DNA of 64,000 bases from Cumulibacter sp047975195. GTDB taxonomy: Bacteria > Actinomycetota > Actinomycetes > Mycobacteriales > Antricoccaceae. The stretch is taken from assembly GCA_047975195.1 (NCBI GenBank), contig JBKEDB010000001.1, positions 144,931 through 208,930 of the forward strand, in the 5' to 3' direction. Position 1 is the first letter of the stretch. The number at the start of each line of letters is the position of its first letter. Under the pieces are notes generated by a model. The model worked only from the letters and a program-made list of their open reading frames with translations. It was not told where the DNA came from and made no database searches. This document shows positions 42,349-51,098 of the stretch, piece by piece. The position numbers and the translations under genes were made by a program.

Positions 42349-43695
42349 TTATCGCTGGTGTAGGCCAACTTCGTGCTTACGGGCGATGACCCGATAGAGC
42401 AGCGCGAGAACGCCGTACAACGCGGCGATCGCAATGAAGTACCACAGCGTGCGCCCCGACTCGGGGAGCGTCGAGGACGCGAAGATCACCCCGAACACGA
42501 ACATGATGTTGAACGTCGTGTCGTAGACGGCGAACGTACGGCCCTGGAATGACTCGTTGATCGTTTCCTGCACGATCGTGTCGGCACACACCTTGACCGC
42601 CTGCCCGGTGAATCCGAGTGCGAAGGACGACGCGAGTAGCGCCCACGGGTGATCGATCAGCAGGATCAGTCCGGCGAGTACGCCGAACGTGGCATAGACG
42701 CCGACGATCCACGCGTTCTTGCCGATCAGGCGGGTGATCGCCGGGGTGATCGACGCGCCCAGCAAGGCACCTACCCCGCCAAGGCTCAAGGCGAGGCCCA
42801 CGCCGGCGATGTCGCCCGGCAATAGCCCGCTGGCCGGCACGTGGTTCTTGAACTGCAGCAGCAGCGTGACGGAGACCAGACCGAAGATGAACCGGTGCGT
42901 GGCGATGGTACTCAGGACGCCCGCCGCCTCCGGGTGGCGCCACAGATGACGCGCGCCCTGACCAAACTCCCGTACCACGTCACCGACCCGCGCAGCCCGT
43001 TGGCGAGTGTGGTGATCTGGGCCGATCGCGCCGGGGCTGAAGCGACTCATCAGGAACGTGGCGACGACGTTTCCGATGAACGCAACCGCACAGATCACTG
43101 CGTACCCGTGGTCACCCTTGGTCGTGAATGACAGCAGCCCGATGGCCATTCCGCCGCCGATAATGCTGATTACTGATCCGCTGGTGGTCGTGAACGCATT
43201 GGCGCTGACCAGCGTCGCTCGAGCGACCACGTGTGGCAGCGCCGCCGAACAACCGGACAGGAAGAACCGACTCAGCGACAGCGCGAGCAACGCGCCCGCA
43301 TAAAACCCGACGCCTTGGTAACCGATCCACACCATGCCCGCGGTGACCAGGCCGAGTACGCCGCGCAGCACCTGCGCCCACATCATGAGATGTCGTCGGC
43401 TGTACCGATCTAGCAGCGTGCCGACGAATGGCCCGACGATCGAATACGGCAGCAACATCACGGCGAAACTGGCCGCCATCTCGGCGGCCGTAGCGGCATG
43501 CTGCGGGTTGAACAGCACCGATCCTGCGAGACTGGCCTGGAACATGCCATCGGACCACTGCGATCCGAGTCGGGCTCCGTACAACTTACGAAACCCGCTG
43601 CCGCGCACCATTGCTTTGATCGCGTGCGACCCACGGATCGCATCGAGCGACGGATGCGTGTGGTGAGTCGCCGATCCTCCCGGTGCCGTGGTCAC
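42349..43695 (-). CDS. MFS transporter
   Basis: The 448-residue protein has about 12 helices. Features include LYGARLGSQWSDGMFQASLA near the start, the MFS loop TLLDRYSRRHLMMWAQVLRG, and FALGFTGQAVKVCADTIVQE late. This resembles the Rv0037c type that is divergent from YqgE in mycobacteria. The substrate is unknown; export of a small metabolite or drug is likely. Confidence 0.88.
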   Translation of the reverse strand: MTTAPGGSATHHTHPSLDAIRGSHAIKAMVRGSGFRKLYGARLGSQWSDGMFQASLAGSVLFNPQHAATAAEMAASFAVMLLPYSIVGPFVGTLLDRYSRRHLMMWAQVLRGVLGLVTAGMVWIGYQGVGFYAGALLALSLSRFFLSGCSAALPHVVARATLVSANAFTTTSGSVISIIGGGMAIGLLSFTTKGDHGYAVICAVAFIGNVVATFLMSRFSPGAIGPDHHTRQRAARVGDVVREFGQGARHLWRHPEAAGVLSTIATHRFIFGLVSVTLLLQFKNHVPASGLLPGDIAGVGLALSLGGVGALLGASITPAITRLIGKNAWIVGVYATFGVLAGLILLIDHPWALLASSFALGFTGQAVKVCADTIVQETINESFQGRTFAVYDTTFNIMFVFGVIFASSTLPESGRTLWYFIAIAALYGVLALLYRVIARKHEVGLHQR

Positions 43696-43737
43696 CGACT
43701 AAGCCTACGTGGTGCGTGCGAATCGGATGTTGAGAGA

Positions 43738-44361
43738 ATGCAGGAGATGCAACGAGACGTGGACGACTGGCTCGAAGGCGCAGGCGCTGATCACCTGGGC
43801 CATGCTGAGGTCGGCGCGTTGCTGGTGGCGATGCCCTCGCTCGGTGACCCGCAATTCGAACGCACCGCGGTGCTGCTGGTGGGTCAGTACGACGACGGTT
43901 TCCAGGGCGTGATCCTCTCGGAACCGACGAGGGACGACGTCCGCACCCAGTTGCCGAAATGGTGGCGAGCCTCTACGCCGCCGCGCAAACTGCACCGCGG
44001 TGGGCCGTGCGACCCCGACCTGGTGCTGTGCCTCGCGGTGGGCCGCAAGCACTTGCAGATCGAGGGCTTGGAGGTCGTGCGAGAGTACCCGCACCAGGCG
44101 CTGTACCGCGTCGAGAGTGAGGTTGACCCCGACGACATGCTCACGAAGGTCTCCGGCGTCCGGCTGTTTCGGGGATACGCCGGGTGGGACGCCGGGCAGC
44201 TCGAGGACGAGATCGCCCTCGGTGCATGGCTGGTGGTGCCGAGTCTTCCGGGTGACGCAGTCTCCTCGACGTCCGCCACCTTGTGGCGTGAAGTGTTGGC
44301 GCGACAGGACGGGTCCGCGGCATTCCTGCGTAGTTGCCCAGACAATCCGCTGCGGAATTGA
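43738..44361 (+). CDS. YqgE/AlgH family protein
   Basis: From the ATG at 43738 the protein has 207 residues. The family pattern is HAEVGALLVAMPSLGDPQFE, RTAVLLVGQYDDGFQGVILS, then HRGGPCDPDLVLCLAVG and VRLFRGYAGWDAGQLEDEIA. YqgE (DUF179) folds as a flattened open barrel of unknown biochemical role. The ATG at 43747 is a possible alternative, but AGGAG lies too near it. Divergent from the MFS gene by 42 bases. Confidence 0.93.
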   Translation: MQEMQRDVDDWLEGAGADHLGHAEVGALLVAMPSLGDPQFERTAVLLVGQYDDGFQGVILSEPTRDDVRTQLPKWWRASTPPRKLHRGGPCDPDLVLCLAVGRKHLQIEGLEVVREYPHQALYRVESEVDPDDMLTKVSGVRLFRGYAGWDAGQLEDEIALGAWLVVPSLPGDAVSSTSATLWREVLARQDGSAAFLRSCPDNPLRN

Positions 44362-44429
44362 ACCAGGTTGTCGGTGCAATCGGCGTGTCGGTGTTGGGCG
44401 ACGGCGATGGGTGCGATTTAATGGTTGCC

Positions 44430-44474
44430 GCTGGTGCGGTGGCTTGGGGAAGAAGCCACCGCACCAGCATTTTG
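44430..44474 (+). terminator. Strong terminator after YqgE
   Basis: A perfect 16-bp stem, GCTGGTGCGGTGGCTT (44430-44445) with AAGCCACCGCACCAGC (44453-44468), has a 7-base loop and is followed by ATTTTG. It isolates the iron-regulated gene downstream. Confidence 0.92.
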
Positions 44475-44499
44475 TTCGGCGCGATGGCATCGTTATCCT

Positions 44500-44518
44500 T
44501 TAGGTTAGGCAGACCTAA
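44500..44518 (+). promoter_or_regulatory. IdeR/DtxR-type iron box
   Basis: TTAGGTTAGGCAGACCTAA matches the IdeR consensus TTAGGTTAGSCTAACCTAA at 17 of 19 positions as I recall that consensus, and lies 12 bases before the start codon of a siderophore-interacting gene. A -10-like TATCCT (44494-44499) abuts it. Iron-loaded IdeR bound here should repress transcription. Confidence 0.88.
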
Positions 44519-44530
44519 AGAGGGAGTGAG

Positions 44531-45203
44531 ATGCCGGACGAAGAGATGACGAACGTCGCCGTGATGCACGCCGACACCGGAGTGATCACCGCGCAGGTCG
44601 TGCGCTCGGAGGCGATCAGCCCGCACATCCAGCGGGTGACGATCGGCGGAGGCGACCTCGACTCGTTCGACTACCGAGGGTTTGACCAGTGGTTTCGGTT
44701 ATTGGTGCCCGTGCATGACCAGGTGCGATTCGACAACGTGCCCTCGCGATTCGACATTGACTCCTATCAGACCTTCCTGACGCTGCCCGAAGAGACTCGG
44801 CCTGAAGTTCGCAACTATACGGTGCGCGATTTCCGCCGCGACGGCCTCGAACTCGATATCGACTTCGTCGTGCACGGCGATGCCGGCCGCGCTCGGCGTA
44901 CTACGCAGCTTGGAGCCCGGGGTGCGTGGACACGCGATCATCGAGGTTCCGGATGACGCCGACCGGCAGCCCGCGCCGACCAACAGCGACGTCACCGTCG
45001 AGTGGGTCACCCGGGGCGACACACAGCTCCCCGGCCAGGCGGCGTTGGCTGCTGCCGCCGCACGGCAGGTGAGCGAACGGGTGTACGCGTTCGCCGTAGG
45101 CGAGTCGAGCCTGGCCACCGGTGTACGTCGATTGTTGGTACGCGAACGCGGGATCGATCGCAACCAGGTCACCTTCTGCGGGTACTACAAACTGCCTGCG
45201 TAG
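44531..45203 (+). pseudogene. Siderophore-interacting protein (FAD-binding ferric reductase), broken by deletion and frameshift
   Basis: The first frame (44531-44956) reads as the front of a ViuB/SIP ferric-siderophore reductase: VVRSEAISPHIQRVTIGGGD, WFRLLVPV, then RNYTVRDF (FAD-binding R-x-Y-T/S) and LDIDFVVHGDAG. The second frame (+1, from about 44880 to 45203) has the family's back half: PAALGVLRSLEPG, HAIIEVPDDADRQPAP, then VYAFAVGESSLATGVRRLLV and QVTFCGYYKL. Between HGDAG and PAALG roughly 50 residues of the normal protein, including the NAD-binding turn, are absent and the frame changes. The intact family is about 250-280 residues; the two parts span 224 codons. The iron box and ribosome site (GAGGGAG) remain intact, so the loss looks recent. 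A sequencing error cannot explain the missing segment. Confidence 0.8.
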
Positions 45204-45274
45204 CGCAGGCGCCGGCTGTGGCCGACCGGGGCGTCACCTGTGTGGATCCTCGCTGCATTCGCGACTTGCGCAGT

Positions 45275-45320
45275 AACTGGCGCGTTTCTGCCCCGACTAC
45301 GGGGCAGAAACGCGCTAGTT
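45275..45320. terminator. 20-bp inverted repeat between convergent genes
   Basis: AACTGGCGCGTTTCTGCCCC (45275-45294) pairs with GGGGCAGAAACGCGCTAGTT (45301-45320) with one mismatch and a 6-base loop. It lies between the convergent SIP pseudogene and the molybdoenzyme. On the plus strand it is followed by ATTG and on the minus strand by ACTG, so it lacks a T-tract; such actinobacterial hairpins can still end transcription. Confidence 0.65.
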
Positions 45321-45364
45321 ATTGACGGTGTCGCTAGGGGTAGCAGCACACCGGCTGTAGCGCG

Positions 45365-47623
45365 TCAGCGGGCGGCGATACGGGGCGGCTGCCACACCGT
45401 GACCGGTGGCGGCGTGCCGACGTACTTGGCCACTTGTATCTGAACGTGCTGGCCGACGTTTCCGCGGCTCAGCGACGAGACGGGGATGTCCTTGGTCAGT
45501 ACGTTCGGGTTGCCGTGCATGCAGTTGCCGTCGTCATCCGGGTCGTACCAGGCGCCGGTGGACAGTTGCGCGACACCGCGCATCAAGTCCTCGGACAGGA
45601 CTGCGCCGGCGAGACAGAAGCCGACCGGGCTGGATACCTGCACGACGTCGCCGTCGCTGATACCGCGCTCGGCCGCGTCTGCGCGGTGAATGCGGATTGG
45701 CTCCCGCCCAGCGACTTTTGAGGCGGCCGAGTAACCTCCGGGATCGAGTTGACTGTGTAGCCGCGATTTCGGTTGGTTCGCGATCAGCGTCAGCGGGTAA
45801 TCTGCGCGGTTCGACCAGTCGTCCGGTGCGCGCCACATGGGCGTTCCCGGGCAATCTGAATATCCGAAACTATCGATCTCATCAGAATGTAGATGGATCA
45901 AGGTGCTGGAGGTGCGCAGTGGATTCGCCACCGGATCGGCGCGGAACTCGCTGTGCTGTACGTGATCGACGTCCGCCTTGGGAATGTCGATCGGCTGGCC
46001 TGCCGACCAGAACTCCTCCCATGGCGGCAGATCATGCCCGCGGCTCGCGTACTTATCGCGGAACTTCTCATACATGTACTGCAACCACTGCCGCGTACTG
46101 CGTCCCTCGGTATAGGCGATCTCGCAACCGAGACGCCGGGTGATCTCAGCGAAAATGTCGAAATCGTCGCGCGCCTGACCGTACGGTTCGACGAGTTTGT
46201 GCATCGGGATAAGTTGGTCCTCGGTGACCGCTGCGCCGATGTCATCTCGTTCGATGGAGAGGGTGGCCGGCAAGACGATATCGGCCTGTCGAGCGGTAGC
46301 TGTCCAGGCCGACTCTTGTACCACAAACGTATCGATCTTCCCGAATGCACGGTGGAGCCGTTTGAGATCGGGGTGCGCATGAAACGGGTTCCCGCCGGCC
46401 CAGTAGACAAGTTTGATGTCGGGGTACGTCAGCGTTCGGCCGTCATAGCTATACGTCTCGCCCGGGTGCAACATCATGTCGGCGATCCGTGCGACCGGGA
46501 TGTAGGTGCGGACCGGGTTGTGACCCATGCTGAACTTGGGTAGCCCAAGCAGCATTTCACTATGTCCGACCCGATTGGTCGATGCGTATCCATGTCCGAA
46601 ACCGCCGCCGGGCAAACCGATCTGGCCAAGCAGCGCGGCCACGCAGACGCCGAGCCACAGGGTGTGTTCGCCGTACTGCTGGCGTTGCATCGACCATGAC
46701 ATCGTCAAGAAGGTTCGTTTGGACGCCATTTCGTGGGCGAGTTCGCGAATCTGCTCGGACGGTACGCCGCATTGTTTCGCCGCCCACTCGGGCGTGGTGT
46801 CCTTGATCGACTGCTCAAACAGGTCGAAACCGACCGTGTAGTTGGCGATGAACTCCTTGTCGTAGAGGCCTGCTTCGATCAGTTCGTGCGCAACGGCTTG
46901 CAGTAGCGCGCCGTCGGTGCCGGGGCGCACCGGGATCCAGCGACCTTCCACGGGCAGGTCGTCACGAAGTGGGGACAGTGATACGACCGGTGCGCCGCGC
47001 TCGCGGGCCTGCTCGAGCCAGCCGAGCAGGTCGTGACGGATCGCCCCGCCGTTGGCGATGCTGGAGTTCTTTCGCGCGAGGCCGCCGATCGCGATGATCA
47101 ACTCGGAGTTCTCCGCGATCGATTTCCACGTGGTCGACTTCGACTGCCATTGGGACTCGTTCGCGAGTACGTGCGGCAGAAACGGCCCGGATGCGCCGTA
47201 CGAGTAATTGTTCACGTGTCCGACGTAGCCGCCGGTGGCCGCGAGCATCCGCTTGACCTGGGTTTGGGCGTGGTGGAAGCGACCGGCGCTCGACCAGCCG
47301 TACGAACCTCCGTAAATCGCCTCGGGTCCGGGGCCGTCGTACAGCCGCTTCAGTTCACCGGCGACGAGATCGAGGGCCTCGTCCCATTCCACCGGCACGA
47401 ACTCGTCGCGACCTCGCTGCTCGCTTGGGCCGGGGCCGTGCTCGAGCCATCCGCGGCGCACATATGGACGGTCGATACGGGTGGGGTGATCCTGCATAGC
47501 AACGACGTTCTCGAAGATGCGGTGCGGATCGGGGTCACCGGAAAACGGTGTCACCTCGCTAATGCGCCCATTCTCGACCTCGGCCTCGAACGTTCCCCAG
47601 TGCGCCAGATGCAACTTTCCCAT
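45365..47623 (-). CDS. bisC: Biotin/DMSO-type sulfoxide reductase, molybdopterin enzyme
   Basis: The 752-residue protein is of the DMSO-reductase family without an N-terminal iron-sulfur cysteine motif. IYGGSYGWSSAGRFHHAQTQ contains the serine (SYGWSS) that ligates molybdenum in the BisC/DorA/TorA group. MSWSMQRQQYGEHTLW, YWAGGNPFHAHPDLKRLHRA, SAWTATARQADIVLPATLSI, and the C-terminal molybdopterin domain (IHRADAAERGISDGDVVQVS) follow. There is no Tat signal, so it is cytoplasmic like biotin sulfoxide reductase. It would reduce biotin or methionine sulfoxide and related S- or N-oxides. No electron-transfer subunit is nearby. Confidence 0.88.
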   Translation of the reverse strand: MGKLHLAHWGTFEAEVENGRISEVTPFSGDPDPHRIFENVVAMQDHPTRIDRPYVRRGWLEHGPGPSEQRGRDEFVPVEWDEALDLVAGELKRLYDGPGPEAIYGGSYGWSSAGRFHHAQTQVKRMLAATGGYVGHVNNYSYGASGPFLPHVLANESQWQSKSTTWKSIAENSELIIAIGGLARKNSSIANGGAIRHDLLGWLEQARERGAPVVSLSPLRDDLPVEGRWIPVRPGTDGALLQAVAHELIEAGLYDKEFIANYTVGFDLFEQSIKDTTPEWAAKQCGVPSEQIRELAHEMASKRTFLTMSWSMQRQQYGEHTLWLGVCVAALLGQIGLPGGGFGHGYASTNRVGHSEMLLGLPKFSMGHNPVRTYIPVARIADMMLHPGETYSYDGRTLTYPDIKLVYWAGGNPFHAHPDLKRLHRAFGKIDTFVVQESAWTATARQADIVLPATLSIERDDIGAAVTEDQLIPMHKLVEPYGQARDDFDIFAEITRRLGCEIAYTEGRSTRQWLQYMYEKFRDKYASRGHDLPPWEEFWSAGQPIDIPKADVDHVQHSEFRADPVANPLRTSSTLIHLHSDEIDSFGYSDCPGTPMWRAPDDWSNRADYPLTLIANQPKSRLHSQLDPGGYSAASKVAGREPIRIHRADAAERGISDGDVVQVSSPVGFCLAGAVLSEDLMRGVAQLSTGAWYDPDDDGNCMHGNPNVLTKDIPVSSLSRGNVGQHVQIQVAKYVGTPPPVTVWQPPRIAAR

Positions 47624-47760
47624 CTCCCGATGGTATGCCCGCGCCTACCTGATCCGATGTGGAGCCGACGGCGGCTGGCAACGTGAGCCGCGCAGCTGTC
47701 ACCGATGGTGACGGCCTCGGGGTGGAGCGCTGGCTACGGGTACGCGTGTAAGGATTTCAT

Positions 47761-48393
47761 TTAGGCCGCCGAGCTGAACTGTGAGACCACGAAGTCCGCA
47801 ACACGACGATGCCAGTAGCGCGGCCGGGCGAGCATGGAATGGATGTCTCCAGCGACGGTCTCGCTGTCGACGACGCAACCTTGTCGACGCAGGAGCGCCG
47901 CGAGTTCAAGGGTGTCTCTTGGGTCAGTGCGCCGATCTAGCGCGCCGTGCATGAGCAGCACCGGCTGGCCACGACGACCAGCGAACCGATCGCCGTCCTC
48001 AATCCATGGTGCCAGCGCGGCCACTGCGGCAACTCGGGTATCGGAGCAAAGGCTCAGTGCGACACGTCCGCCGTTGGAATGGCCGACGAGGGCCACACGC
48101 GCGTTCGGAGCAATGCCCGCTATGTGATCGAGGGCCTCCTTGGCATCACTGAGCGCGCGCGGGAAGACCACCGGCCACCCGCGATCGGGATTCCGTAGGC
48201 GCAGCACCGCGATGCGACGCCTGGACCGGACGCGGATCGCCCGGGCAAACCAGCGCATCCGCCAGGGAGCGGGAGCACACCACGATGTGGATCCCGATTC
48301 ACCAACGCTCGCGCCGTGCAGCAGTACGACGATCGCGTCGGCGTCCGGGCGCACATCGCCTTCCAGTAGCGCACCGGCAGGGAGGGTCGTCAC
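47761..48393 (-). CDS. Alpha/beta hydrolase
   Basis: The 210-residue protein has the nucleophile elbow VGHSNGGRVALS (Ser), an Asp in LMHGALDRRTDP and a His in GDIHSML, completing a catalytic triad. The oxyanion loop is VLLHGASVGESG. An arginine-rich insert (WFARAIRVRSRRRI) follows. Small dienelactone-hydrolase-like enzymes look like this; the substrate is unknown. It is not clearly in an operon. Confidence 0.83.
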   Translation of the reverse strand: MTTLPAGALLEGDVRPDADAIVVLLHGASVGESGSTSWCAPAPWRMRWFARAIRVRSRRRIAVLRLRNPDRGWPVVFPRALSDAKEALDHIAGIAPNARVALVGHSNGGRVALSLCSDTRVAAVAALAPWIEDGDRFAGRRGQPVLLMHGALDRRTDPRDTLELAALLRRQGCVVDSETVAGDIHSMLARPRYWHRRVADFVVSQFSSAA

Positions 48394-48470
48394 GTCGGAT
48401 CTCTCCTTAATCTACGTGGGCGCTCAGGCCGGTCCGAAGTTGCGGGCCGAGGTTGGGTCGTTTACTTCCA

Positions 48471-49220
48471 CTAGTCAAGGTAGTCGGAAAGCCGCTCACG
48501 GAAACGAGAGTCGAAATCGGCGTAGCGAGCACGTAGATCATCTCCCGGCCAATCCGCCGGGAGTAGAGCGTGCGGCAGAACTGGATCGATGAGGAGATGC
48601 CTCAGTACCGCCGCTGACACAGCAAATGCTTGCGGGATCGTCGCCGACTCGTTCATCGCGTCGTGTAGGGCTCGTGCTCGTTGGGCCCATGTCGGAAGGT
48701 CCCACAGTCGTGCGGCCAGTTCGGCGGGGTCGGAGTCCGTCCGGGCTGTGAAAGTCAGACAGCCGTCGTACGGAATCTGGACCCGGTCGATGAGGTTGTC
48801 CGGACGTAACCACAACCCTTCGCGCAGCTCCGCGAAGCGTTTCGCGCTCATTGCGGCGCGGAAGTCTTCACGTTCACCACGGCTACGGCGTGCGCTGGTG
48901 ACCGCCAGCATCTGCCAGTGATCGGTCCACGGCTGGGTCTGTGGCCATCGGCTGGCGTCCTGGCGCCGTTGGCGAGCGATAAGCCGCTGCGTGAGGCGGT
49001 ACTCCTCATCGTCGCGAGCCAGGTCCCCCGAGTTGTACATCCGGGAAACGGCGACCCGAACGGTGCCTTCGCTGACCCCAAAGAGTGCGCCGAGCCGCAC
49101 GAGCTTCCCGACTGGCAGCGATGGCGGACGAGCGCCCAGCAACGCGCTGAGCAGCACCGAACGGGTGCTGAGCGGCCGAATCAGATCCCCCATATTACGT
49201 TCTTGCGCCGTGTGACTCAT
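48471..49220 (-). CDS. PaaX-family transcriptional regulator
   Basis: The 249-residue protein has an N-terminal winged helix (STRSVLLSALLGARPPSLPV, LGALFGVSEGTVRVAVSRMY, NSGDLARDDEEYRLT) and the PaaX middle and C-terminal domains (WTDHWQMLAV, RFAELREGLWLRPDNL, DLPTWAQRA). PaaX regulates phenylacetyl-CoA catabolism; relatives respond to other CoA thioesters. I take the ATG at 49220 because a TACATT -10 element six bases upstream predicts a leaderless message starting at that codon. It is divergent from an acyl-CoA dehydrogenase gene it probably controls. Confidence 0.87.
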   Translation of the reverse strand: MSHTAQERNMGDLIRPLSTRSVLLSALLGARPPSLPVGKLVRLGALFGVSEGTVRVAVSRMYNSGDLARDDEEYRLTQRLIARQRRQDASRWPQTQPWTDHWQMLAVTSARRSRGEREDFRAAMSAKRFAELREGLWLRPDNLIDRVQIPYDGCLTFTARTDSDPAELAARLWDLPTWAQRARALHDAMNESATIPQAFAVSAAVLRHLLIDPVLPHALLPADWPGDDLRARYADFDSRFRERLSDYLD

Positions 49221-49237
49221 GATCGTAATGTAATGGA
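49203..49237. promoter_or_regulatory. Overlapping divergent leaderless promoters
   Basis: Only 17 bases separate the two start codons. On the plus strand, TAATGT (49226-49231) is six bases before the dehydrogenase ATG, with TTGCGC (49203-49208) 17 bases further up. On the minus strand, TACATT (complement of 49227-49232) is six bases before the paaX ATG. The two -10 elements overlap, so the genes should compete for polymerase. ATTACG (49194-49199) and CGTAAT (49224-49229) form a wide inverted repeat that might be the PaaX operator. Confidence 0.65.
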
Positions 49238-51004
49238 ATGAGTTCCTATATCGTCGAGCAGGTCGACCGCTTGCCGCACGGCACACCAGAGAAGTTCCGC
49301 CGCTACGCCACGGAGCGATATCAAGGTGCGGCCGGCCTGAACTGGTACGACAGCGACCCGACGCTGCAGTTCATCCTGCGAAACCACCTCGGCGAGAAGG
49401 GTCTTGAGTGGGCCGGCGAACACCTGAGCGAGATCGGCGCGCTGATGGCGGGCCCGGTTAATACGTATGCCGAGCAGACCGACCGGAACCGACCGTATCT
49501 AGAGCGGTACGACCGATGGGGGCATGACATCAGCTCGGTCGTGATGCCCGCATCATTCGAGGCATCACGTCAGCTCCTCGTCACCCACAGTTTCGCGACG
49601 CCGGAGTTCATCGGCGAGGCCGCCACGGCGGGGATCTCCGATGTTGAGCCGCTAACTGCCGCTCGCAGTTACCTGTTGAATCAGGCCGACATCGGCATGA
49701 CCTGTGCATTGGGGACCGGTGGCGACATGGTGTTGCAACTCGCCGAGCAGTACGCCCCCGGTGAGGCCCAGGTGCGGGTCAAAGAGTTGCTGGCCGAAGG
49801 CCAACTCACCGGCGAGACGGCGCAACTTCTGACTGAACGCACCGGCGGCTCGGACCTCGCCGCGCTGGAGACCACGGCGCGGCGCGACGGCGGAACCTGG
49901 CTGCTGAACGGGCTCAAATGGTTCGTCTCCAACGTCAACGGCAGCGCCTACGTCGTTCTCGCCAAACCTGAGGGCGCCGATGACGGCGTCCGCGGTATCG
50001 TGCCGTTCCTCGTACTTCGCGAACGTGCGGATGGCAGTCGAAACGGGATCCGTATCCGCCGGCTCAAAGACAAACTCGGCACGGCATCCGTGGCCTCTGC
50101 CGAGGTCGAACTCGTGGACGCCGAGGCGTTCATGCTCGCACCATTCGACGAGCAGCCAGGTGGTGAGCGAGCCGGGCAGGGCCGTGGCCTGGGCCGGATG
50201 ATGGAGATGACGAACGACTCTCGAATCGGCGTGGCCATGATGGGGTTGGGCTGCGCCCGTCGCGCGTTGGTCGAAGCACTCTCGTACGCGAGAACACGCG
50301 AAGCATTCCATGCGCCACTTGATCGTCAGCCTTTGATGCAGCGGAAGTTGGCCGAACTCATCGTCGAGACTGAGGCCGCTCAAGCGCTCGTCTTCGACGG
50401 CATGATTGGTCCGCGACTGCGCCTTGGCGTGCCGCTGATCAAATTGCGGGCTGCGCGGCTCGGCATCACCGCCGCCAGTGACGGGATCGAGGTGCATGGT
50501 GGTAACGGCTATATCGAGCAGTGGCCAGTCGCGCGGATCCTGCGCGATGCCCAGGTGAACACCGTATGGGAGGGCGCCGACAACGTGTTGTGTTTGGATG
50601 TGCGCCGGGCGATCACGCGTGATGAGGCCCACGTACCGCTGTTCGAGCGGATACGAGATGCCCTCGCCGCCAGCGGCGGTGACGATGAAACGACCGGGGT
50701 CGTCGCGGATCGGCTAGGGCTGGTTGAGTCTGCCCTCCAGCGTTGGCGCGGTCTCGAACCAGAGGTGGCCGAGGCGCGACTGTTCCCCCTCGCGCAGCAC
50801 ATGGTCGACGTGTATGCCGCAGCGCTGCTGCTGGAGCAGGCTGGGTCCGCCGCCGCAGCCGGAGATGAGGGGCGTAAGGCACTCGTCGCGAAACTGTACG
50901 CACGATCGCATCTGGTCCCAGCAGACCCGCTTGCTGCGATGGATGACGAGGCGCCGGAAATCAGTCACTGGGACCAGTTGCGATCGGGTGCATTGGTCGA
51001 CTGA
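49238..51004 (+). CDS. Acyl-CoA dehydrogenase, AidB-like
   Basis: The 588-residue flavoprotein is longer than the usual 380-residue dehydrogenases and has the AidB-type N-terminal extension (RRYATERYQGAAGLNWYDSD). The FAD/acyl region is TGETAQLLTERTGGSDLAAL, the middle beta-domain is GTWLLNGLKWFVSN, and the C-terminal helices carry GIEVHGGNGYIEQWPVARIL and TVWEGADNVLCLDVRRAI, with the catalytic-type Glu in WEGADN. AidB-like enzymes oxidise branched or bulky acyl-CoAs or bind DNA in alkylation response; a catabolic role under PaaX control fits this setting. Confidence 0.87.
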   Translation: MSSYIVEQVDRLPHGTPEKFRRYATERYQGAAGLNWYDSDPTLQFILRNHLGEKGLEWAGEHLSEIGALMAGPVNTYAEQTDRNRPYLERYDRWGHDISSVVMPASFEASRQLLVTHSFATPEFIGEAATAGISDVEPLTAARSYLLNQADIGMTCALGTGGDMVLQLAEQYAPGEAQVRVKELLAEGQLTGETAQLLTERTGGSDLAALETTARRDGGTWLLNGLKWFVSNVNGSAYVVLAKPEGADDGVRGIVPFLVLRERADGSRNGIRIRRLKDKLGTASVASAEVELVDAEAFMLAPFDEQPGGERAGQGRGLGRMMEMTNDSRIGVAMMGLGCARRALVEALSYARTREAFHAPLDRQPLMQRKLAELIVETEAAQALVFDGMIGPRLRLGVPLIKLRAARLGITAASDGIEVHGGNGYIEQWPVARILRDAQVNTVWEGADNVLCLDVRRAITRDEAHVPLFERIRDALAASGGDDETTGVVADRLGLVESALQRWRGLEPEVAEARLFPLAQHMVDVYAAALLLEQAGSAAAAGDEGRKALVAKLYARSHLVPADPLAAMDDEAPEISHWDQLRSGALVD

Positions 51005-51098
51005 GAGTTGCTGACCGTGGTTCGCTGCTGACCGCTGATGTCGGCTCGGACGAGCGCTGACCGGTGCCCTCGACCTGGTCGCGGGCATACCCAGTTGC

